64,000 nt of DNA from the NCBI RefSeq assembly GCF_024519315.1, contig NZ_JANIIC010000004.1, positions 248,001 through 312,000 of the forward strand, in the 5' to 3' direction. The notes under the pieces are model-generated. The model searched no databases. It saw nothing but the letters and a program-made list of their open reading frames with translations, and was not told where the DNA came from. The DNA is from Streptomyces malaysiensis subsp. samsunensis (GTDB lineage: Bacteria; Actinomycetota; Actinomycetes; Streptomycetales; Streptomycetaceae). This document shows positions 18,655 through 26,296 of the stretch, in pieces; within the stretch, counting starts at the first letter, position 1; each line of letters starts with the position of its first letter. The position numbers were made by a program, and so were the translations under genes.

Positions 18655-20081
18655 GCGCCGAGTTCCTCCGCGGCCGTGCGGATGTTCTTGTTGTAGGCGA
18701 GGCGGTTGTCCGGGTCCCATGCCTTCTTGAGCTCGACGAGCCGGCGCCACTTCTCATCGGTGCCGTACGCCTGGCGCAGCCACTCCGCCCCTCGGTGCGT
18801 GGTGAGGTTGACGTAGGCGTTCGGTGTCGCCCAGCGGCGCAGCAGCGCGTCGGTCTCGTGGACCCAGTCCAGATGGGCGCTGTCGTCGGCCGGGTCGTCC
18901 CAGTGGGCCGACACCTCGTACAGCCACTCCGCGCCGGTGCGGGAGAACGCGGTGGCGTCCTCCGGGCGGTCGAAGATCGCGCCGCCGAGGATCGGCAGGG
19001 TGACGAGACAGTTCGGGGAGGGCGGTTCGGTGCGCGGGCAGGACGCCACCTGGTGGAGCGCGACGGCCGCCAGGTCGGCGTCGATGCCGGACATGTACCC
19101 GCCGCGCAGATATTGGGCGCGGCCCGGGGGTTCGAAGGGGTCGGCGATGCTGTTGGCCTGCGCCCACGTCGTCTCGGTGACGTCGTCGACCAGCGGGCGG
19201 GCCAGCGACCGCAGCCCCGCGGTCGCCTCCTCGTACCGCGCGAGGTCGCCGGTGTAGATGACGAGCACGGCGATGACGGGCGTGCCCACGACGGAGTCGG
19301 CAAGGCCCGGCAGCGGCGGCGCGTTCAGCAGGATCAACGCGATGGACAGCTCGCGCGGGGCCTCGGCCATGACCGCGTCCAGGTTTCCGAAGAGCTTCGG
19401 GGCGTCGTCCGCCGAGTAGAACATCATCCCGCTCATCACCCTCGGGCCCACCGGGTGCGCCCTGAAGGTGATCGACGTGACGACCGCCAGGTTGTGGCCG
19501 GCGCCGCACAGGCCCCAGAACAAGTCGGGATGGGACTCGGCCGAGGCGGTGACCGTCGCGCCGTCCGCGGTGATGCCCTCGATGGAGACGATGTTGTCCA
19601 CGGTCGCGCCGAACCGCCGGGTCAGATGGCCGATCCCGCCGCCGAGCGCGAGCCCGGTGGCGCCGGTGTCGCTGACCACTCCGGCGGGCACGACGAGGCC
19701 GTGTTCCTGACCGGCCGCGTCCAGCTCACCGAGCAGGACACCCGGCTCGATGGTGACCAGCCGGCGTTCGGGGTCGACCTCGATGTTCTTGAGCTTCGAC
19801 AGGTCGAGCACGAGCGCGGCGCCGGGCATGGCCATGCCGTCGATGCCATGGCCGCCGGAGTGGATCGCGAGCGGCACGCCCGTCTCGTTCGCGTACGCCA
19901 CGGCGATGGCGACGTCCTCGCGGTCGGCCGCCTGGGCGATGACCGCGGGGTTCTCATCGCGGCGCAGCATGTTCCAGATCAGCCGTGCGGAGGCGAAATC
20001 GGACTCGCCCGCACGCAGCACCCGGCCTTTGAACGCGGCGGGGAAGTCGGCGAAGCGAGGATCCGTGACCGTGTCAGGCAC
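18651..20081 (-). CDS. FAD-linked oxidase (berberine-bridge family), single covalent attachment
   Basis: This 476-residue PCMH-type flavoprotein has an FAD-binding domain (about residues 40-215) with the covalent-attachment motif HSGGH (His78) and a C-terminal BBE segment (WDPDNRLAYNKNIR). The Cys that makes the second flavin link in bicovalent members is missing: the loop reads SDTGATGLALGGGIG. The GTG start has AGGAG upstream. It is the first gene of the long minus-strand catabolic operon and lies just behind the operator-like palindrome at 20222. The substrate is unknown; the family oxidises phenolic or alcohol groups. Confidence 0.9.
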   Translation of the reverse strand: MPDTVTDPRFADFPAAFKGRVLRAGESDFASARLIWNMLRRDENPAVIAQAADREDVAIAVAYANETGVPLAIHSGGHGIDGMAMPGAALVLDLSKLKNIEVDPERRLVTIEPGVLLGELDAAGQEHGLVVPAGVVSDTGATGLALGGGIGHLTRRFGATVDNIVSIEGITADGATVTASAESHPDLFWGLCGAGHNLAVVTSITFRAHPVGPRVMSGMMFYSADDAPKLFGNLDAVMAEAPRELSIALILLNAPPLPGLADSVVGTPVIAVLVIYTGDLARYEEATAGLRSLARPLVDDVTETTWAQANSIADPFEPPGRAQYLRGGYMSGIDADLAAVALHQVASCPRTEPPSPNCLVTLPILGGAIFDRPEDATAFSRTGAEWLYEVSAHWDDPADDSAHLDWVHETDALLRRWATPNAYVNLTTHRGAEWLRQAYGTDEKWRRLVELKKAWDPDNRLAYNKNIRTAAEELGA

Positions 20082-20221
20082 TGTTGCTCCTGTTCCACCG
20101 ATGACGAATCGGTGCGCATCGTGGGCATGATGAACAAAGGGGGGTCCGCGCGGCGTGTTCTCGATCGGCCGTGCGCGGTGATGCTCAGTCTTGACGTGAT
20201 GCGAAGCGGCCGGAGCCGCGA

Positions 20222-20236
20222 TTTCAATGGTTGAAA
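20222..20236. promoter_or_regulatory. Perfect palindromic operator (IclR type)
   Basis: TTTCAATGGTTGAAA is a perfect 6-3-6 inverted repeat, flanked on both sides by CGCG. It lies between the end of iclR and the first gene of the catabolic operon, where an operon promoter is expected. It shares its core with the sites at 11358 and 21048. Confidence 0.65.
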
Positions 20237-20240
20237 CGCG

Positions 20241-21014
20241 TCAGAGCGCACGGGACACGGCACGGCCCGCGGCGATGACGGGCTGCTTGAGCGCCGCCAT
20301 GGAAATGGCGCCGGTGGGCACCACCACGGCCAGCGCGGCCACGACGGAGCGCTGTCGTCCGGTGATGGGAACGGCCACCGAGGACATCGGCTCGGGCCGG
20401 TCGAGCGAGGCGATGGCGACGCCCTCGCGGTAGACATTGGCCAGGCGCCCGCGCAGTTCGGCCTCGGAGAGGGGACGGCCGCCGTCCGGGCGTCGGTGAT
20501 CGCCGGCCAGCACCGACTGCCGTACGTCGTGCGGCGCGTGCGCCAGCAGCACCAGCCCGACACTGGTGGCGTGCAGCGGAAGCCGTCCACCGACACGGAA
20601 CAGGACCTTGCCCGCCCGCGGCGAGGAGAGCCGCTCCACCAGGACGGCCTCGTTGCCGTCGGGCACCGCGAGCAGGACGTGCTGGCCCGTCAACCGGTGG
20701 AGTTCCCCCATGGCCGGGAGCGCCGCGGAGCGGATGCCGTGCCCGCGCGGTGACAGCGTGGCCACTTCGAGCAGGCGCAGACCGATCACGAACCGGCCGT
20801 CCTCGTGGCGTTCCAGCGCACCCCAGTCGATGAGCCTGCGCGCCAGGCGCAAGGCCGTCGCCTTCGGCAGATCCGCCCGCGCGCTCAACTGCTCGAGCGT
20901 CAGCGCCTCGTGCCCCGGGCCGAACGCGGCCAGCAGCCGCAGCCCGCGGTCGATGACGGGCTCGCCCTGGGCCGGCTTCTGTCCCCGAGCCGGACTCGGC
21001 GCGACATCGGTCAT
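20241..21014 (-). CDS. IclR-family transcriptional regulator
   Basis: This 257-residue regulator has an N-terminal winged helix (VIDRGLRLLAAFGPGHEALTLEQLSARADLPKATALRLARRL, residues about 20-65) and a C-terminal effector-binding domain with LPLHATSVGLVLLAHAP, a typical IclR stretch. IclR proteins commonly control aromatic catabolism and respond to pathway compounds. The start is supported by GGGAG upstream. It is divergent from the ring hydroxylase and upstream of the catabolic operon, with candidate operators on both sides, so it probably controls both and itself. Confidence 0.92.
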   Translation of the reverse strand: MTDVAPSPARGQKPAQGEPVIDRGLRLLAAFGPGHEALTLEQLSARADLPKATALRLARRLIDWGALERHEDGRFVIGLRLLEVATLSPRGHGIRSAALPAMGELHRLTGQHVLLAVPDGNEAVLVERLSSPRAGKVLFRVGGRLPLHATSVGLVLLAHAPHDVRQSVLAGDHRRPDGGRPLSEAELRGRLANVYREGVAIASLDRPEPMSSVAVPITGRQRSVVAALAVVVPTGAISMAALKQPVIAAGRAVSRAL

Positions 21015-21047
21015 GCGATGCTCCCGTTCGCGCACCGGAGCCGCCCG

Positions 21048-21062
21048 GATCGCTGAATGAAA
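21048..21062. promoter_or_regulatory. IclR-type operator, degenerate copy in divergent promoter
   Basis: GATCGCTGAATGAAA fits the TTTCAnTGnnTGAAA pattern at 12 of 15 positions and is identical to the 11361 site over CTGAATGAA. It lies in the 89-bp gap between the divergent iclR and hydroxylase genes. Confidence 0.5.
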
Positions 21063-21103
21063 TCCCCCTGGTGTCGCCAGGACCCGCGACCGAGGCTTGG
21101 GAC

Positions 21104-22741
21104 ATGCCTGTACCCGCACATACGTATGCGAACGACGATGCCGAACTCGACACCGACGTCCTCGTGGTCGGCGCCGGACCGGTCGGTCTGACCCTGGCGC
21201 ATGAACTCGGCAGCCGCGGGATCCGCGTCGCGCTCGTCGACCCCAACGACCGGCCGGACGAGACCTCGCCCCGCTGCAAGCAGCTCAACCCGCGCTCGAT
21301 GGAGCACTTCCGCAGGCTCGGCCTGGCCGACGCGATCCGTGACGCCTCGCTGCTGCCCTTCGGCTGGTCCGACTCCGCCGTGTTCTGCACCAGCCTCATG
21401 GGCCCGCTCGTCCAGCGCTTCGACGGCGTCTTCGCCACCTCGGACGTCCCGTGGTCGACGCTGCCCGAACCGGCCCAGTGGACCGCCCAGTTCTCCGTCG
21501 AACGCGCGCTGCGCGCCGAACTCGCCACCAGGCCCACGGTCACACCCCACTGGGGCCACACCCTGGTGGACGTCGACCAGGACGCCGACTCGGTGACCGC
21601 CACCCTGCGCGACGGTGGCGACGGCATCCGCCGGCTGCGCGCCCGCTACCTTGCCGCCGCGGACGGCGGACGCAGCACCACCAGGCAGCGACTCGGCATC
21701 GAACTGAGCGGCAGCAGCCACGGCGTGGAGAACTTGCAGGTCATCTTTGACGCGCCGGAGCTCGCCGCCCGGCACCGGCACGGGCCGGCACTCCAGTACT
21801 GGATCCTCAACGACGAGATCAGCGGGCTGATGGGGCAGCTCGACACCACCGGGATGTGGTGGGCGATCGTCATCGACGCCCCGAGCTGGTCGTCCCACGC
21901 GTCGACGCGGCAAGCGGTGCAGACGATGATCGGCGCGGATGTGCCGCTGGAGATCGTCACGCAGGCGCCGTGGACGGCCCGCATGCTGGTCGCGGACCAC
22001 TACCGCCGAGGGCGCTGCTTCCTCCTCGGCGACGCCGCGCACCTCAACCCGCCGTGGGGCGGCTTCGGCGCCAACACCGGCATCGGCGACGCCGTCGACC
22101 TGGGCTGGAAGATCGCGGCGACGCTGGACGGCTGGGGCGGTGAGGCGCTGCTGGCCTCGTTCGAGACCGAGCGGCGCCCGTTCGCCACGTCCGCGATCGC
22201 CGCCGCCACGCACAACATGGCCGTGCTGACCCCCGAACTCAGCACACCGGAACTCGCCGACCGCGGGGAGAAGGGCGAGGAGGCCCGGAGGCACGCCGCG
22301 GAGGCCATCGCCCGGAGCAAGTCGGCCGAGACGTACACGCTGGGGTTCACGCTGGGCACGGGCTGCCCCGACTCGCCGCTCGTCCTGCCGGACACCCGGC
22401 ACGCGCCGCTCTCGGTCGGCTCCATGTACCAGCCCTCTGCCTGCCCCGGCATGCGGCTGCCGCACCTCTGGCTCGGCCCGGGGGAGTCGCTCTACGACCG
22501 CCTGGGTCCGGGATTCACCCTGATCGAGTGCGGCCTCCCGGCCACGTCGGACGGGCTGAGGGCCGAGGCGGGCCGGCGAGGCGTGCCGTTGACCGTGGTG
22601 CCCCTCAACCGCCCGGACGCGGTAGCCCTGTTCGACGCGTGGTACGTGCTGGTCCGGCCGGATCAGCTGGTCGCCTGGCGGGGCGATGAGCTGCCCGAGG
22701 ATGCCGGCTCGCTGCTCGACCATGTCCGCGGAGTGGTCTAG
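21104..22741 (+). CDS. FAD-dependent aromatic ring hydroxylase
   Basis: This 545-residue class A flavoprotein monooxygenase of the MhpA/phenol-hydroxylase type inserts one oxygen into a phenolic ring using NAD(P)H. It has the dinucleotide-binding LVVGAGPVGLTLAHEL at about residue 20, the DG-type AADGGRSTTRQRLG and the FAD-ribose motif GDAAHLNPPWGGFGANTG. A C-terminal thioredoxin-like tail follows, ending VLVRPDQLVAWRG. The ATG at 21104 is chosen for GAGG upstream and the family N-terminus. A GTG at 21071 is possible. It is the only plus-strand gene of the island and probably makes the diol cleaved by the extradiol-type enzymes. Confidence 0.92.
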   Translation: MPVPAHTYANDDAELDTDVLVVGAGPVGLTLAHELGSRGIRVALVDPNDRPDETSPRCKQLNPRSMEHFRRLGLADAIRDASLLPFGWSDSAVFCTSLMGPLVQRFDGVFATSDVPWSTLPEPAQWTAQFSVERALRAELATRPTVTPHWGHTLVDVDQDADSVTATLRDGGDGIRRLRARYLAAADGGRSTTRQRLGIELSGSSHGVENLQVIFDAPELAARHRHGPALQYWILNDEISGLMGQLDTTGMWWAIVIDAPSWSSHASTRQAVQTMIGADVPLEIVTQAPWTARMLVADHYRRGRCFLLGDAAHLNPPWGGFGANTGIGDAVDLGWKIAATLDGWGGEALLASFETERRPFATSAIAAATHNMAVLTPELSTPELADRGEKGEEARRHAAEAIARSKSAETYTLGFTLGTGCPDSPLVLPDTRHAPLSVGSMYQPSACPGMRLPHLWLGPGESLYDRLGPGFTLIECGLPATSDGLRAEAGRRGVPLTVVPLNRPDAVALFDAWYVLVRPDQLVAWRGDELPEDAGSLLDHVRGVV

Positions 22742-22782
22742 GCGGCTGCGCACGTGAGACCTCCCGTTCGTTTCGGCGACAT

Positions 22783-22804
22783 TGCTAACATATTAACGTT
22801 AGCA
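22783..22804. promoter_or_regulatory. TetR operator, distal copy with no intact gene behind it
   Basis: A perfect inverted repeat, TGCTAAC-N8-GTTAGCA, has the same arms and spacing as the site in front of the tetR gene at 23816-23837. On the minus strand it is followed by GGGAGG and a GTG at 22753, but that frame runs antisense through the ring hydroxylase. It looks like a promoter whose own gene is gone. Confidence 0.65.
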
Positions 22805-22902
22805 CCGACGTCGATAGGCGCGCCGCTGAAGACTTCGCGTGACCGGGGACGCCGGTGAGGTCCGGTTCCGGGTGATCGCGCGAGGCGCGCATGGTCGGCT
22901 GT

Positions 22903-22978
22903 GCCGGGAGCCGGGAGCCGGGAGCCGGGAGCCGGGAGCCGGGAGCCGGGAGCCGGGAGCCGGGAGCCGGGAGCCGGG
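22903..22978. repeat. 7-bp tandem repeat, about 10.9 copies
   Basis: Ten perfect direct copies of GCCGGGA are followed by a partial copy, in the non-coding stretch between the ring hydroxylase and tetR. It has no spacers and no coding constraint. It is a candidate variable-number repeat created by slippage. The rest of 22805-23100 shows no convincing gene. Confidence 0.95.
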
Positions 22979-23100
22979 TGCCGCGTCTCGGGGCGGCGGC
23001 CCCATCGCGGGTGGGGCCGGTGAGTCCTCGCGGGGGGCAGGTGGGCGCGGCCGCCGGGGCGGGCTCCCGCCATGCGTGACGAGCCCCGCGGCGGGACGGC

Positions 23101-23808
23101 TCAGCCGGTCTGGGCGATCCGGGTCAGCCAGGCGCGCATAAGCGCGGACTCTTCGCTGGTCAGTGCGTCTGTTGTGTCGAGCATCGCGCGCAGCGCGATT
23201 GCGGTGCTCGCGATGCCCGGCTGGATCGGTCGCGGTGTGCCGACGGTGATCGCGGCGAGCACCGCCTCCCGGGCGGCGTCCGAGAGCGTCAGGTCGCGCT
23301 CGTCCTCCGGGGTCGCGAGCAGGGTCAGTACGGTCCCGCAGCCCGAGGCGAACACCATCTCCACGGCGAGGTGTTCGCTGACCCGGAGCTTGCCCGCCTG
23401 GGCGATGTTGTGGATCCGTGCGGCGAGCGGCGCGACGGTGGCGCGGGCCGTGGGGGAGGGGCGGTGGGAGCGGGGCGTGCCGAAGACGACCACGTAGAGC
23501 GCCGCGTTGGCCAGACCGAAGCCGACGTGTTCGTCCCAGCCGAGCCGGAGCGCTTCGATCGGGTCGGCGTCCGCGTCCGGTTCGGGCCTGCCCGCGAGGT
23601 AGACCTCCATGCCGTGCGCGGCGACCGCGTCGATGAGGCCCTGCTTGTCGCCGAACAGGCGGTAGATCGTCGGTGGTTGCACACCTGCCGCCGCGCAGAT
23701 CGCGCGCGTGGAGAGCGCCTCCGGGCCACCCTCGGTGAGCAGGGCGGATGTCGCCTCGATGATGCGCTGACGTGTTTGCGCCGCTTGAGCGGGAGACCTG
23801 GGTGCCAC
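23101..23808 (-). CDS. TetR-family transcriptional regulator
   Basis: This 235-residue regulator has an N-terminal TetR helix-turn-helix (TRQRIIEATSALLTEGGPEALSTRAICAAAGVQPPTIYRLFGDKQ, residues about 12-57) and a mostly helical ligand domain. The GTG at 23808 has no Shine-Dalgarno sequence, but an operator palindrome lies only 8 bp upstream, so transcription may begin very near the start codon. It is divergent from the short ORF, SDR and FAD-linked oxidase genes and probably represses them and itself. Confidence 0.9.
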   Translation of the reverse strand: MAPRSPAQAAQTRQRIIEATSALLTEGGPEALSTRAICAAAGVQPPTIYRLFGDKQGLIDAVAAHGMEVYLAGRPEPDADADPIEALRLGWDEHVGFGLANAALYVVVFGTPRSHRPSPTARATVAPLAARIHNIAQAGKLRVSEHLAVEMVFASGCGTVLTLLATPEDERDLTLSDAAREAVLAAITVGTPRPIQPGIASTAIALRAMLDTTDALTSEESALMRAWLTRIAQTG

Positions 23809-23815
23809 CCCGCAA

Positions 23816-23837
23816 TGCTAACCAGACTCCGTTAGCA
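23816..23837. promoter_or_regulatory. TetR operator upstream of tetR
   Basis: TGCTAAC-N8-GTTAGCA is a perfect inverted repeat, identical in arms and spacing to the copy at 22783-22804 although the eight central bases differ. It sits immediately in front of the tetR start, as expected for autoregulation. Confidence 0.75.
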
Positions 23838-23926
23838 CTTGTAGCGCGGCGGTGAGCGGGTCTGTCGGTTCACGCATCGGTCATGTTGACAACGTCCGCC
23901 AGGTGACGTACACGTGTCTATGCATC

Positions 23927-23955
23927 GCTAACGAATGAACAGCGTCACTGCTAAC
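23927..23955. promoter_or_regulatory. Two direct GCTAAC half-sites before the SDR operon
   Basis: GCTAAC occurs at 23927-23932 and 23950-23955, 23 bp apart and in the same orientation, just upstream of the AGGAGG of the short ORF. They match the TetR operator arm. No inverted partner is present, so binding is uncertain. Confidence 0.4.
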
Positions 23956-23973
23956 AAGCCTCAGGAGGGCTCG

Positions 23974-24060
23974 ATGACCACCAAGACCGGACTTCCCCGT
24001 CGGAGGAGCCACCGGGGCGCCGGATGCCCGGCCGCCGTCGCGAGCCGAGGGGAGAACTGA
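23974..24060 (+). CDS. Short leader-like ORF upstream of SDR gene
   Basis: This is a 28-residue ORF (MTTKTGLPRRRSHRGAGCPA followed by eight more residues) with a strong ribosome-binding site, AGGAGGGCTCG, directly before its ATG. It ends three bases before the SDR start, and the GGGGAG that serves the SDR lies inside its last codons, so the two are probably coupled. It is strongly basic with no recognisable domain. It could be a translated leader, a small protein, or the remains of a longer gene. Confidence 0.45.
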   Translation: MTTKTGLPRRRSHRGAGCPAAVASRGEN

Positions 24061-24063
24061 GCC

Positions 24064-24876
24064 ATGGCCGGACGATTGGCGGACAAGGTTGCCCTGATCA
24101 CCGGAATCGGCTCCGGCATCGGCAGGGCCGCGGCACAGCTCTTCGCGGCCGAGGGGGCGCGGGTCGCAGGCTGCGGCATGCGGCCCGAAGGCGTGGACGA
24201 GACGGTTCGGCTCGTCACCGAGGCCGGTGGCAGCATCGTCGGCGCCGCGCCCGTTGACCTGGGGGAGCCCGCCGCGGTCACGGCGTGGGTGGACGAGGTC
24301 GTCCAGCGGTTCGGCCGCGTCGACGTGCTCTACAACAACGCCGGCAGTCACGCGATGGGCCCCTTCGGCGCGGCGCCGGAAGAGGACTGGCGCATGACGA
24401 TGCGGAACGACTTGGACCCCACGTACCTCACGACCCGCGCCGTGTGGCCCACGATGTGCGCCCAGGGCGGCGGCGGGGTGATCATCAACACCGCCTCGAT
24501 CATCGCCTCGCGGGCCACGGCCGCGGCGATGAGCGCGCACGGCGCGGCGAAGGGCGCGGTGGCCGCGCTCACCCCGCACCTGGCCGTCGAGGGCGGGCCG
24601 TACGGCATCCGCGTCAATACGCTCAGCCCCGGCATCACCCGCACCGGCCAGACCGAGGGGCTGCTGAGCGATCCCGACAACCCGCTGGTGCGCAACCAGA
24701 TCAGGCTCTCGCCGCTGGGACGGGTCGGGGCGCCGGAGGACGTCGCGAACCTCGCGCTGTTCCTCGCGTCGGACGAGTCCTCCTACATCACGGGTACCAC
24801 CATCGTGATCGACGGCGGCCAGACGCTGAGCATGGGGATGTCCTTCGAGCCGGCGACCGCCGGAGCCGGGCGATGA
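24064..24876 (+). CDS. Short-chain dehydrogenase/reductase with Tyr-to-His active-site change
   Basis: This 270-residue classical SDR has the cofactor motif TGIGSGIGRA (residues about 13-22), LYNNAGS, the catalytic Ser145 in NTASIIASR and Lys163. The catalytic Tyr of YxxxK is replaced by His159 (SAHGAAKGAV). The C-terminus YITGTTIVIDGGQTLSMG is typical. A neighbouring Lys and Ser are kept, so the fold and cofactor binding should be intact, but normal hydride-transfer chemistry is doubtful. The stop overlaps the start of the FAD-linked oxidase gene (ATGA). The TetR half-sites lie upstream. Confidence 0.88.
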   Translation: MAGRLADKVALITGIGSGIGRAAAQLFAAEGARVAGCGMRPEGVDETVRLVTEAGGSIVGAAPVDLGEPAAVTAWVDEVVQRFGRVDVLYNNAGSHAMGPFGAAPEEDWRMTMRNDLDPTYLTTRAVWPTMCAQGGGGVIINTASIIASRATAAAMSAHGAAKGAVAALTPHLAVEGGPYGIRVNTLSPGITRTGQTEGLLSDPDNPLVRNQIRLSPLGRVGAPEDVANLALFLASDESSYITGTTIVIDGGQTLSMGMSFEPATAGAGR

Positions 24877-26195
24877 CCGAGACGTACCGGCGCGGTGACG
24901 ACGGGTACGAGGCGGCGCGGCAAAGCGCCGTGTGGAACGACCGCAAGCCCGACCGGTTCCCGGACGTCATCGTCGTGGCGGAGACCGAACAGGACGTCGT
25001 CGACGCCGTGGTATCGGCCCGCGAGCGGGGGCTACGGGTCAAGGTCCGTTCGGGCGGCCACAGTTGGACCGCCTCCGGGATACGCGACGGCGGGATGCTG
25101 ATCGACATGTCCCGGCTGCGGGAGATCACCTACGATCCGCGGAGCCGCACGGCGACGGCCCAGCCCGGTGCCTACGGCGGTGATCTGCTGAAGGCGCTCG
25201 AACCGCACGGCCGCTTCTTCCCGAGCGGGCACTGCCCGACCGTCGGACTCGGCGGGTACCTCCTGCAAGGCGGCCTGGGGTGGCAGTCGCGCCTGCTCGG
25301 CCCGGCGTGCGCGAGCGTCCTCGCGGTCGACGTCCTGACGGCGGACGGCGAGATCATCCACGCCGACGAGCACGAGAACAGCGATCTGTACTGGGCCGCG
25401 CGTGGCTCCGGGCCGGGTTTCTTCGGCATCGTCATGCGCTTCCACCTGCGGACCCACCCCAGACCGCCGGTGACCATGGCCAGTGTCCAGGTCTTTCCGC
25501 TCGAGGTGTACGAGGAAGTGCTCACCTGGGCGATCGAAACGGGGCCCGACCTCGATCCGCGAGTGGAGATCCTCTTCGTCGCGACCAACCCCCGGCTGGA
25601 GGACGGCAGCGCCGCTCCCGGGCCGACCGCCATTCAGATCATCGCCTGCGCCATGGCCGACACCGAGGCCGAGGCACGGGACATCCTGTCGGCGCTCGAC
25701 ACCAACCCGGTGTTCGACACCGCCGTCACCCGCACGACGTTCCCGGCCACCATGGACCAGATGTACGCCGCCGTCGACGCGCTGGAGCCGTCCGGGCACC
25801 GCTGGCTGGCCGACAACATGTGGACCGATGCCGGTGCCGATGTGCTCGTCCCGCAACTGCGCGAGCTGTTCACCACGGTGCCGAACGACATCTCGCACGT
25901 CCTGTGGTACCCGTGGCGCGACCACCCGGTCGACGCCGCGTTCTCCAACACGGGCCGCTCCTACATCGCCGCGTACGCCGGTTGGGACGACCCGGCACAG
26001 GACGACGCGTACGTCGGCTGGGTGACCGGCCAGATGCGGCGGCTCGAACCCCTTTCCAAGGGCATCCAGCTCGGCGACGAGAACCTCGTCAACCGGCCCT
26101 GGCGCTACCTCGCCGAGGACAACGAGCGACGCCTTGAGGAACTGCGCGAACAGTACGACCCCGACGGCCGGTTCTTCGGATACCTGGGGTTGTGA
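24873..26195 (+). CDS. FAD-linked oxidase (berberine-bridge family), bicovalent type
   Basis: This 440-residue PCMH/BBE flavoprotein has both flavin-attachment residues visible: His63 in VRSGGHSW and Cys121 in PSGHCPTVGLGGY. The C-terminal BBE motif is EQYDPDGRFFGYLGL. It is distinct from the enzyme at 18651-20081, which lacks the Cys. Bicovalent members tend to take bulky substrates such as oligosaccharides, alkaloids and polyketides. It is coupled to the SDR, so the pair probably performs successive oxidations or an oxidation-reduction on one compound under TetR control. Confidence 0.9.
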   Translation: MTETYRRGDDGYEAARQSAVWNDRKPDRFPDVIVVAETEQDVVDAVVSARERGLRVKVRSGGHSWTASGIRDGGMLIDMSRLREITYDPRSRTATAQPGAYGGDLLKALEPHGRFFPSGHCPTVGLGGYLLQGGLGWQSRLLGPACASVLAVDVLTADGEIIHADEHENSDLYWAARGSGPGFFGIVMRFHLRTHPRPPVTMASVQVFPLEVYEEVLTWAIETGPDLDPRVEILFVATNPRLEDGSAAPGPTAIQIIACAMADTEAEARDILSALDTNPVFDTAVTRTTFPATMDQMYAAVDALEPSGHRWLADNMWTDAGADVLVPQLRELFTTVPNDISHVLWYPWRDHPVDAAFSNTGRSYIAAYAGWDDPAQDDAYVGWVTGQMRRLEPLSKGIQLGDENLVNRPWRYLAEDNERRLEELREQYDPDGRFFGYLGL

Positions 26196-26296
26196 CGGGC
26201 CGGTCCGGCAGCGGCACCGCACGGCGCGAGCGGCGTGCGGATGCCGGGCCGCACACAGCCGAGGCCCGAGTAAGAGCTGATGAAGGTGACAAGCCC

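Noticed and set aside
21011..22753. A 580-codon minus-strand open frame opposite the ring hydroxylase
   Set aside because: Composition is that of an antisense shadow (Arg, Gly, His and Pro rich, no domains), while the plus strand has a complete flavin hydroxylase. Only its leader is kept as a finding.
22903..22978. A CRISPR array
   Set aside because: The units are 7 bp and contiguous, with no spacers.
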